The notes under the pieces were generated by a model. That model did no database searches. It was not told the origin of the DNA and worked only from the letters and a program-made list of their open reading frames with translations. DNA of 64,000 nt from Nocardia speluncae NBRC 108251 (GTDB lineage: Bacteria; Actinomycetota; Actinomycetes; Mycobacteriales; Mycobacteriaceae), in assembly GCF_001613245.1 (NCBI RefSeq), contig NZ_BDBZ01000021.1, positions 62,001-126,000 of the forward strand, written 5' to 3'. Each line of letters starts with the position of its first letter. Position 1 is the stretch's first letter. Shown here in pieces: positions 57,330-64,000 of the stretch. The translations under genes and the position numbers were made by a program.

Positions 57330-59603
57330 TCACCCTTCGGAATAGCGGCGTAGCGCCTCGACCTGGTCCGGGTCGAGTGAAGGCCGGACGGCCCGGCGCG
57401 CGGCAGCGATATCGTCGGCGGTGACATCGGCGGCCAGGACGTCGCGGCGCATCGCGGCGAGCGCGGCTTCGCGCAGGAGCGCCGCGCAGTCGGCGGCGGA
57501 GAAACCGTCCAGGTCGGCGGCCAGCCGAGTCAGGTCCACCGAATCGGTGAGCGGAACCGAACGCCCCGCCGTTCGCAGAATCGCCTCCCGGGCCTGCGCG
57601 TCCGGCGGCGGAACGAAAACCAGCCGTTCGAGGCGACCAGGCCGCAAAAGTGCCGGGTCGATGAGTTCCGGGCGGTTCGTGGCGCCCAGCACTACCACGT
57701 CGCGGAGTGGTTCCACCCCGTCCAGTTCGGTCAGCAGGGCCGCGACCACCCGATCGCCTACTCCGGAATCGGAACTCTGCCCGCGCCGTGGCGCCAGCGC
57801 GTCCACTTCGTCCAGGAAGATCAGCGACGGCGCCGAATCGCGGGCGCGCTGGAACAGCTCCCGCACCGCCCGCTCCGACGAGCCGACCCATTTGTCCATC
57901 AACTCTGCACCCTTGACCGTGTGCACACTCAGCTGACCACTACCCGCCAGCGCGCGGACCAGGAAAGTTTTCCCACATCCCGGCGGGCCGTACAGCAGCA
58001 CCCCGCGCGGCGGTTCGATCCCCAGCCGGGCGAACGAATCGGGGTGCCGCAGGGGCCACAACACCGCCTCGGTGAGCGCCTGTTTGGTCTCGGCCATATC
58101 GCCGACATCGTCGAGACCGAGACTGCCGATCGCCAGTTCTTCGGTTCCCGACCGGGACAGCGGCCGGATCACCTCCAGTGCGCCCAGCAGATCCTCGTGC
58201 TCCAGCCGGGGTTCGGGGCTGTCTTCCCGGCTGGCCCTCGCCGCCGCCCGCAACGCCGCCTCCCGGCACAGTGCCGCGAGATCGGCGACCACGAAACCGG
58301 GCGACCGCGCGGCGACCTCGTCCAGCCGGAGTTCGCCGGTGGGTACCTTCGCCAGCAACTGTTCGAGCAGGGCCTTACGAATGGCTGCCGTGGGCAGGGC
58401 CAACGCGAGTTCCCGATCGCACAGGTCCGGGGCGCGCAGCCGGGGATCGACCGCCGCGGGATGGGCAGTGGTTGCCAGCAACGCCACACACGGTTCGGCC
58501 ACCGCCGCGCGCAACTGGTCCAGGATCAGGGTCGCCACCGGTTCGGCCGGTTCCGGTAGCAGGGCATCGATATCGGTGATGAGCAGTACTCCGCCTTTAC
58601 CCGAGGTCGCGGCGACAGCCGCCGCCACCTCGCGTAACCGGGCCCCGCTCTCGGCGGCGCCCACCGAGGGCCCGTCCAACTCCACCACCCGGCGCGGTGC
58701 GGCCACCGCCCGCGCCAGCGTGGCCTTGCCCACCCCGGCCGGCCCGGTGATGAGGACGCCCAGGTGGGGTGCGGCGCCCAGGGCTTTCAGTAACTCGGGT
58801 TCGTCCAGCGCCAGACTCAGCCATTCCGCCAGTTTGGTGGCCTGCTGGCGAGCGCCGGCCAGTTCTTCTACCCGCACTCCGGTGGCCGGTGTGCTGGTGA
58901 CGGGGACGGCTCCCGGCAGATCGGTCTCGCTGACGGTGTCGAGGTGGCTCGGCAACAGTGGTTGGTCCGGCCCGCCCTGCTCGTTGACCCGTACCGCCGC
59001 GGGCTGGTTCCCGGCGCCCGCGCCCGCGGTCCATTCGACCGCCGAATTCGGCTGCACACTCACCGGGCCGGGAGGATCGGTGGCGACCACCGTGAGCAGT
59101 TCGGAGGTCCAGGCGATGCCGAACGCCCGGGACAAGGCCTGGCTGGCCGCCGACGACGGAATATCCGGGCCGAGATCGCGGGGCAGTAGCGAGACCGTAT
59201 CGCCGACGGTCACCACTTTGCCGAGAAGTGCCTGCCGCAGAGTGGCGGCCGGTATCGACTGTGTGGCCTGGCGGGACCCGCTCAGCGAAATATGCCGGGC
59301 GCCGAGTACCGCCGCGGGGGATACCACCACAGTGGCGTTCTCCCGCAACCCGGCGTTGGACAGGGTCACATCGTCGAGCAGGGCGGTGCCGGCCGGCGTA
59401 TCGGCCGGGGCACGCCCGGCGACGGCGGCGGTCCGGCGCGCGCCGACCAGTGTGATCCCGTCCCATTCGCGTAGCCCCAGCGCGGTCAGCACTTCCGGGT
59501 GGAGGCGGATCACCCCCCGCCGGGCATCCGCGGCGGACGAATTCAATCGGACGGTCAAAGCCAGTTCAGCCACAGTGTCTATTCTGCGCGCGGCGACGAG
59601 CAT
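57330..59603 (-). CDS. CDC48/VCP-like tandem AAA+ ATPase (Rv0435c-like)
   Basis: A 757-residue protein. The N-terminal ~185 residues resemble a Cdc48 N-domain (LTVRLNSSAADARRGVIRLHPEVLTALGLREWDGITL). D1 has GPAGVGKAT (287-295), in which the usual Ser/Thr after the Walker lysine is Ala294, and a weak Walker B (LLITDID, 340-346), so it is probably poorly active. D2 is canonical: GPPGCGKT (539-546), LIFLDE (594-599), an arginine-finger-type region and GLDDVGDM. Likely an ATP-driven unfoldase/remodeller. Positional homologue of Rv0435c; starts 1 bp after the lipoprotein stop. Confidence 0.9.
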   Translation of the reverse strand: MLVAARRIDTVAELALTVRLNSSAADARRGVIRLHPEVLTALGLREWDGITLVGARRTAAVAGRAPADTPAGTALLDDVTLSNAGLRENATVVVSPAAVLGARHISLSGSRQATQSIPAATLRQALLGKVVTVGDTVSLLPRDLGPDIPSSAASQALSRAFGIAWTSELLTVVATDPPGPVSVQPNSAVEWTAGAGAGNQPAAVRVNEQGGPDQPLLPSHLDTVSETDLPGAVPVTSTPATGVRVEELAGARQQATKLAEWLSLALDEPELLKALGAAPHLGVLITGPAGVGKATLARAVAAPRRVVELDGPSVGAAESGARLREVAAAVAATSGKGGVLLITDIDALLPEPAEPVATLILDQLRAAVAEPCVALLATTAHPAAVDPRLRAPDLCDRELALALPTAAIRKALLEQLLAKVPTGELRLDEVAARSPGFVVADLAALCREAALRAAARASREDSPEPRLEHEDLLGALEVIRPLSRSGTEELAIGSLGLDDVGDMAETKQALTEAVLWPLRHPDSFARLGIEPPRGVLLYGPPGCGKTFLVRALAGSGQLSVHTVKGAELMDKWVGSSERAVRELFQRARDSAPSLIFLDEVDALAPRRGQSSDSGVGDRVVAALLTELDGVEPLRDVVVLGATNRPELIDPALLRPGRLERLVFVPPPDAQAREAILRTAGRSVPLTDSVDLTRLAADLDGFSAADCAALLREAALAAMRRDVLAADVTADDIAAARRAVRPSLDPDQVEALRRYSEG

Positions 59604-59604
59604 C

Positions 59605-60051
59605 TCACTCGTCGACGACGATCCCGGAGACCACGGATACCTTCTGATCGGCGAGTTTGCTGGAGTTGCAGACCAGTTTCGCGGTACCGAGAGCGGCGTT
59701 GGGGTTACCGACGAAGGTGCTGCCGGGGTTCTCGGCGAGGATCGTCTGAACCAGTTGCTGCTGCTCCGGCTCGTCGAGCTGGGCGAACTGGGCGCAGGTG
59801 GTGTCGGAGGCGCGTCCGGAGGCAGGGGCCGGCTCCTCGGCGGTGGAGGTTTGCGCGGGAGCCTCGGGGGCTTCGGTGCTTTCGCTCGGTGCGGGGGTTT
59901 CGCTCGTGGTGCTGGTCTGCGGCGAGGTCTGCCCGGTGGTGGTGCTCTTCCGGAGGCCGGACGCTTCGGCGGGTTCTTCCGACGAACAACCCGTCAGCAC
60001 CAGCGCCGTGCCGGCGGCCGCGGCCAGGACAACAGTTGAAATTCGCTTCAT
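59605..60051 (-). CDS. putative lipoprotein
   Basis: A 148-residue lipoprotein with signal peptide KRISTVVLAAAAGTALVLTGC (lipobox LTGC, Cys22) from ATG 60051. A long Ser/Thr/Pro/Glu-rich linker leads to a small ~65-residue domain with two cysteines (DTTCAQFAQLDEPEQQQLV; AALGTAKLVCNSSKLADQK), perhaps disulphide-bonded. Co-oriented with the AAA gene, separated by 1 bp, so translationally coupled. Unknown function. Confidence 0.8.
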   Translation of the reverse strand: MKRISTVVLAAAAGTALVLTGCSSEEPAEASGLRKSTTTGQTSPQTSTTSETPAPSESTEAPEAPAQTSTAEEPAPASGRASDTTCAQFAQLDEPEQQQLVQTILAENPGSTFVGNPNAALGTAKLVCNSSKLADQKVSVVSGIVVDE

Positions 60052-60309
60052 AACGCATTCCCCGAGATCAGCCACGCCGGAGCCTCCGGCGCGACCAGCA
60101 GCGTACTGTGCTTATTTGCGCCGCCTCCGGCGGCGCGGGGTTCGAGGCCCTATGGGTCTCGAACCATTCTGGTGAACCGTCGTGGAAGGTGATTCTGTGT
60201 TCACCGCGCTGCCTGCGGTGATGCGGGGGTTCGAGGCGTCGCTTGGTGCCGAACGATCGGAGTGGGCAGTAAGCGCAGGCGGGTTCGGCGGCTCGAGGTA
60301 GCGGGGAAA

Positions 60310-60471
60310 TCAGACTCGGTGTCTGCGCACCATATCGAGTTCGGTGGGGGTGAGCAGACGTTCCAGCTGCTCGTCGACGCGGTCGTCGCCGAGGGCGTCA
60401 TCCGGTTCGAGCGCGGGCAACTGCGGTAGCCCCTCGGAGTTCTGGCGGCGTAATAGCGAGCGAAGGTTCAC
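60310..60471 (-). CDS. small acidic protein, 53 residues
   Basis: A minus-strand frame from GTG 60471 to TGA 60310, too short for usual ORF filters. The peptide MNLRSLLRRQNSEGLPQLPA followed by LEPDDALGDDRVDEQLERLLTPTELDMVRRHRV is highly charged and helical, with no shadow of another gene on the other strand. A GGTGA precedes the start. Its composition looks like that of a real small cytoplasmic protein. Function unknown. Confidence 0.5.
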   Translation of the reverse strand: MNLRSLLRRQNSEGLPQLPALEPDDALGDDRVDEQLERLLTPTELDMVRRHRV

Positions 60472-60667
60472 GGCCCATCACCTTACCGTAGCTGGGTGTT
60501 TGCTGGCGTCGCGTCTTGCTTGCGGTGGCGTTAACGGAACCGGCGGGTCTTACACCTCGATTCTGCTTCCGCAACCACACTATCGATATGCCTGCCGGGA
60601 AAATGTGACCGAGACGAAGCCGATCGCTACCCTTTCTGATACTTGGAGTGTCAGCTACTTGGAGGCA

Positions 60668-61123
60668 ATGGTGCCGAAGAATTTGGAAACCAGCATCGAT
60701 ATCGCCGCGGCGCCGGACCGGGTCTGGGCGGTACTCGCCGACCCGCGACGGATGCCGGAGTTCAGTCCGCAATGCGTGCGGATGATCCCGATCGGCAAGC
60801 CGAAGGCCGGCGTGATCACCGTCAACCTCAACCGCGACGGCTGGAAGTTCTGGCCGACCACCGCCCGCATCCTGCGCTACGAGAAGAACAGTGCACTGGC
60901 GTTCCGGGTCAGCCAGAACCGCACCGTGTGGACCTACACGCTGGAAGCGACCGAGGACGGAACCCGGCTCATCGAACGCCGTGACGTCCCCAACGGCACC
61001 ACCTGGCTCTCGAGCACCCTGGTGAACGCGATGCTCGGCGGCGAGGAGGCCTTCGAGGAGAGCCTGGTCGGCGGGATGAACGAATCGCTGGCGAAGATCA
61101 AGAAAGCGGTTGAGGCGAGCTGA
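60668..61123 (+). CDS. SRPBCC (START/Bet v1-like) family protein
   Basis: A 151-residue protein with GGAGG before ATG 60668. VPKNLETSIDIAAAPDRVWAVLADPRRMPEFSPQCVR starts the typical SRPBCC fold; the core has RTVWTYTLEATEDGTRLIERRDV and a long C-terminal helix (GGEEAFEESLVGGMNESLAKIKKAVEAS). It would bind a hydrophobic ligand. Overlaps the convergent FabH-like gene by 26 bases. Confidence 0.88.
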   Translation: MVPKNLETSIDIAAAPDRVWAVLADPRRMPEFSPQCVRMIPIGKPKAGVITVNLNRDGWKFWPTTARILRYEKNSALAFRVSQNRTVWTYTLEATEDGTRLIERRDVPNGTTWLSSTLVNAMLGGEEAFEESLVGGMNESLAKIKKAVEAS

Positions 61124-62144
61124 ACTCCGGCAGCTTCACGACCTGCGCGGCGTAGGAGAGTCCGGCGCCGAAGGCGATCAGCAATGCGGTATCGCCCGGT
61201 TTCGACTCACCGGTTCGCAGCAGTGTCTCCATGGCCAGCGGAATCGAGGCTGCCGAAGTGTTGCCGGCCTCCTCGATATCATTGGCCAGCGCGCAGTTCT
61301 CCGGGAGTTTCAGAACCCGCGCCATGATCTCGATGATCCGGCCGTTGGCCTGATGCGGGATCATGGCGTTCAGGTCGTCCATGGCCAGACCGGCCCGGTC
61401 GACCGCGTCACGGCACACCTTCTCCAGTGAATGCGCCGCCCACCGGAACACTGCCGTGCCCTCCATTGCGAGGTACGGGCGCACCGCGTCGAGTCCCTTC
61501 TCCTCGATCTCGGTGAAGAACTCGATCCAGTTCTTGTCCTGCCGGATGGCCTGGTGCTGGGTGCCGTCGGACCCCCATACGGTCGGGCCGATACCCGGTT
61601 CGTCGGCCGGGCCGACCACCACCGCGCCCGCGCCGTCGGCGAACAGGAACGCGGTGCTGCGATCGGCCGGGTTGACCGTGTCGGTCAGTTTCTCGACGCC
61701 GATGACCAGCACCCGCGACGATGTACCGGCACGTACGAGGTCCGAGGCCATGGCCAGGCCGTGGCAGAAACCGGCGCATCCGGCGGAGATATCGAAGGCC
61801 GCGGCGCCGCCCGTCCCCAGCTCGGTGGCGATCCGGGGCGCGGCGGCGGGGGTGAGCAGCAGGTGGGTCGAGGTCGCGACGATCACGCAGTCGACCTGGT
61901 CGGCGGCGACCTTTGCGGATTCGAGGGCGCCGCGTGCGGCTGCGACGCTCATCGAGTGGATGGTTTCGGAGTCGTCGGCGAATCGGCGGGTGCGGATACC
62001 CGAGCGGGTGCGGATCCACTCATCGCTGGAATCGATCGGCCCTGCCACTTCGTCGTTGGTGACGACGCGCGCGGGGCGATAGACGCCCAGTCCCAGGATC
62101 GCGGTGAACTGCGCCCCGGTCGTCTGGGCGATCTGAGTAGCCAT
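61098..62144 (-). CDS. fabH: beta-ketoacyl-ACP synthase III-like enzyme
   Basis: A 348-residue KAS III. The triad is Cys123 (SAGCAGF), His264 (PHQANGRI) and Asn295 (EEAGNTSAAS). N-terminal ILGLGVYRPARVVTNDEVAG and DSSDEWIRTRSGIRTRRFAD are typical. FabH primes fatty-acid (and in this group mycolic-acid precursor) synthesis by condensing acyl-CoA with malonyl-ACP. ATG 62144 is favoured over the longer upstream frame. FabH versus a specialised relative cannot be separated by eye. Confidence 0.92.
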   Translation of the reverse strand: MATQIAQTTGAQFTAILGLGVYRPARVVTNDEVAGPIDSSDEWIRTRSGIRTRRFADDSETIHSMSVAAARGALESAKVAADQVDCVIVATSTHLLLTPAAAPRIATELGTGGAAAFDISAGCAGFCHGLAMASDLVRAGTSSRVLVIGVEKLTDTVNPADRSTAFLFADGAGAVVVGPADEPGIGPTVWGSDGTQHQAIRQDKNWIEFFTEIEEKGLDAVRPYLAMEGTAVFRWAAHSLEKVCRDAVDRAGLAMDDLNAMIPHQANGRIIEIMARVLKLPENCALANDIEEAGNTSAASIPLAMETLLRTGESKPGDTALLIAFGAGLSYAAQVVKLPEFSSPQPLS

Positions 62145-62402
62145 GGTGCTTCTCCTATGTACCTGCGGCGGCATCGCCGCGAGGGTGGATCCGATTCGAT
62201 GTGGATTCTGCTCGGCCCGGCGTCGGCTGACGTCTGCCAGACAATCCGAAGACATGAGGCACCCTCATATTAGCTCGATGTTCGCGCGATGGCAGCTCAT
62301 ATCCGATTTTCTTCGAGGGGTTATCCGGACTGTGCCCGGGTATCGCCCGGACAGGCGTTCGCCACCGCGAGCGCGCAACCGGACAGATAGCGAGGAACAC
62401 TC

Positions 62403-62663
62403 ATGCTCGGTCTCGGCATCATCGGCTGGATCATCATCGGCGGTATCGCCGGCTGGATAGCCAGTAAGATCATGAAAACCGATGCACAACAGGGGATCCT
62501 TCTCAATATCGTGGTCGGTATCGTCGGTGGCCTGCTCGGCGGCTTCCTGCTGGCGGCCTTCGGGGTCGACGTCGCGGGAGGCGGCTGGTGGTTCAGCTTC
62601 TTCACCTGCCTGGCCGGCGCGGTCATTTTGCTGTTCCTGGTGAAGTTGGTGGTCAGGAGGTAA
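62403..62663 (+). CDS. GlsB/YeaQ/YmgE family small membrane protein
   Basis: An 86-residue three-helix protein: LGIIGWIIIGGIAGWIASKIMKTDAQQGILLNIVVGIVGGLLGGFLL and SFFTCLAGAVILLFLVKLVVRR. It matches the GlsB/YeaQ/YmgE transglycosylase-associated (stress-response) family; function is not established. ATG 62403 has AGCGAGGA upstream. Confidence 0.88.
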   Translation: MLGLGIIGWIIIGGIAGWIASKIMKTDAQQGILLNIVVGIVGGLLGGFLLAAFGVDVAGGGWWFSFFTCLAGAVILLFLVKLVVRR

Positions 62664-62804
62664 GCCTGCGGCGACACCCGGCACGAATGCACCTGCTCGG
62701 CGTAAGGTGTGAACGCTTGCGCCGACAGGTTCGGCCGGGATGCCACGGGTGTCCGACCGTACCGTCGGTCCGAGTGGATCGAATCGAGTATGAAAGAGGA
62801 ATCT

Positions 62805-63530
62805 GTGGCACGCCGTCCCACTCCGCCCGGCACTCCGGAACGTACCGGGCCGGGCCATCTGGCCGATCTGGTGCGCAAAGCGGTCCCGCCGATGCATCCG
62901 GCCGGATTGCCTTTCGTGGCCGCGCCCCTGGCCGTGGCCCTGGTGGGGCGGCGTCGCCCCTGGTTACGGCGGGCCGGACTGGCTGCCGCCGCGGCGAGCG
63001 CCACATTCTTCCGGCACCCGCACCGGGTTCCGCCGAACCGGCCGGGTGTCGTGGTGGCGCCCGCCGACGGTGAGGTGGCGCTCGTCGATACCGCCGTTCC
63101 GCCCGCCGAACTCGGTCTCGGGGATCGGCCGCTGCCGCGGGTGAGTATCTTCCTGTCCGTCCTGGACGTGCATGTACAGCGCACGCCGGTCTCCGGTGTG
63201 GTCCGCGAGGTGCAGTACCAGCGCGGCAGCTTCAAATCCGCCGACCTCCCCGAAGCCAGCGCGGTCAACGAGCGCAACAGTATGGTGATCGACACCGAAT
63301 CCGGGGAACAGGTAGTGGTTGTCCAGATCGCCGGGCTGCTGGCGCGGCGGATCGTCTGCGATGCGGCCCCCGGTGACCGGATCACCATCGGCGACACCTA
63401 CGGCCTGATCCGGTTCGGCTCCCGGGTCGATACGTATTTCCCGGCCGGTACCGAACTGCTCGTGAACAGCGGGCAGCGGACGATCGGAGGGGAGACGGTG
63501 CTGGCGGTTCTGCCGTCGGCGGGGTCGTGA
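62805..63530 (+). CDS. psd: phosphatidylserine decarboxylase
   Basis: A 241-residue pyruvoyl enzyme of the archaeal-type PSD family. GTG 62805 is preceded by AGAGGAA. The self-cleavage site is RFGSRVD with Ser206 becoming the pyruvoyl group; core motifs VVVAPADGEVALVD, VSIFLSVLDVHVQRTP and NERNSMVI are present. It converts phosphatidylserine to phosphatidylethanolamine. Stop overlaps the pssA start, the same pair as Rv0437c-Rv0436c. Confidence 0.95.
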   Translation: MARRPTPPGTPERTGPGHLADLVRKAVPPMHPAGLPFVAAPLAVALVGRRRPWLRRAGLAAAAASATFFRHPHRVPPNRPGVVVAPADGEVALVDTAVPPAELGLGDRPLPRVSIFLSVLDVHVQRTPVSGVVREVQYQRGSFKSADLPEASAVNERNSMVIDTESGEQVVVVQIAGLLARRIVCDAAPGDRITIGDTYGLIRFGSRVDTYFPAGTELLVNSGQRTIGGETVLAVLPSAGS

Positions 63531-64000
63531 TGGAGCAGGTCATCGAAGGCAGGCGGCGCCGGTCCATCAGGTTGCTGCCCAGTATCGTCACGATCCTGGC
63601 GCTGTGCTCGGGGCTTTCCGCGGTGAAATTCGGCCTCGCGGGCGAATTGAAGATCGCATTGGCCATGATCGGCGCCGCCGCGGTGCTCGACACCCTCGAC
63701 GGCCGGCTGGCCCGGTTGCTATCGGCCACCACCAAGATCGGTGCGGAGCTGGATTCACTGTCCGACGCCATATCGTTCGGGGTGGCGCCGGCGCTGGTGA
63801 TCTACGTCGTGCTGTTCGACGGTGAGAGCAGTAGCGCGGGCTGGATCATCGCCCTGCTGTACGCGGTGAGCATCGTGCTGCGGCTGGCGCGGTTCAATAC
63901 GCTGATGGACGACGACACCCGGCCGGATTGGGCGCGGGAATATTTCGTCGGCGTGCCCGCGCCCGCGGGTGCGCTCATCGCGATGGCGCCGATCGCGTTG
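63530..64000 (+). CDS. pssA: CDP-diacylglycerol-serine O-phosphatidyltransferase, cut by window end
   Basis: 157 residues are visible. The CDP-alcohol phosphotransferase motif is intact as DGRLARLLSATTKIGAELDSLSD (Asp-Gly...Ala-Arg...Gly...Asp...Asp). Membrane helices surround it. The start is ATG 63530, overlapping the psd stop, or GTG 63527. With psd it forms the phosphatidylserine to phosphatidylethanolamine pathway. The 3' end lies beyond 64000. Confidence 0.93.
   Translation, partial: MEQVIEGRRRRSIRLLPSIVTILALCSGLSAVKFGLAGELKIALAMIGAAAVLDTLDGRLARLLSATTKIGAELDSLSDAISFGVAPALVIYVVLFDGESSSAGWIIALLYAVSIVLRLARFNTLMDDDTRPDWAREYFVGVPAPAGALIAMAPIAL

Noticed and set aside
1..64000. CRISPR arrays, tRNA or rRNA genes
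   Set aside because: I looked for regularly spaced repeats and for T-loop or rRNA-like stretches and saw none. The inverted repeats at 46-49 kb are transposon ends, not spacers. A tRNAscan and Infernal run would settle this.

Overview
The window is high-GC actinobacterial chromosome, most likely from a Nocardia-like member of the Mycobacteriales. This is inferred from very GC-rich codon use, many ATGA/GTGA gene overlaps, several TetR regulators, type VII-secretion style proteins, and a gene block matching the Mycobacterium tuberculosis neighbourhood Rv0422c-Rv0437c from memory: thiD, thiC, xth, a GNAT gene, def, a DUF3263 gene, a LytR_C gene, sodC, a YbdK-type ligase, a tandem AAA ATPase, and psd/pssA. 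No rRNA, tRNA or CRISPR array was seen.

1-5.8 kb: end of an acyl-CoA dehydrogenase, an enoyl-CoA hydratase, a TetR regulator, a SnoaL-fold protein, a short-chain dehydrogenase, and an ohrR-ohr peroxide-resistance pair. 5.9-12.1 kb: an accessory locus with type VII-secretion character. A rightward operon encodes an 88-aa partner-like protein, a 393-aa protein with a C-terminal DUF6973-like putative toxin domain, and a lipoprotein that may be its immunity partner. A leftward four-gene operon of helical, WXG-like, proline-rich and membrane proteins lies alongside, with a truncated duplicate of its last gene. 12.2-17 kb: metabolic, hypothetical and decayed genes.

17.2-23.1 kb: a phosphonate locus. 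A PhnF-type GntR regulator is divergent from a phosphonatase-like HAD hydrolase, PhnD, PhnC, a fused double-domain PhnE and a zinc alcohol dehydrogenase. Two copies of the PhnF operator TGGTCTATACCA lie in the divergent promoter. 23.2-24.6 kb: a higBA toxin-antitoxin pair with a large palindromic operator, a dihydrofolate-reductase-like remnant, and a SnoaL-like gene behind a perfect 18-bp palindrome. 24.6-36.8 kb: two membrane glycosyltransferases, thiD, a TetR/beta-ketoacyl synthase pair, a TetR/epoxide hydrolase pair, an XRE regulator, an NmrA-like protein and a Zur-box-preceded COG0523 GTPase.

36.9-46 kb is conserved backbone: thiC with a TPP riboswitch, then the xth-to-YbdK block. It is interrupted at 46.06-49.22 kb by a decayed Tn3-like element with about 133-bp inverted ends, a 5-bp CATAG duplication, a transposase C-terminal remnant, a methyltransferase and fragments resembling a plasmid replication protein. 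After that come a PAP2-family membrane protein, a complete six-gene Mrp Na+/H+ antiporter operon (mrpA-B fused, C, D, E, F, G), the AAA ATPase with a lipoprotein, an SRPBCC protein, a FabH-like KAS III, a GlsB-type membrane protein, psd, and a pssA cut by the window end.
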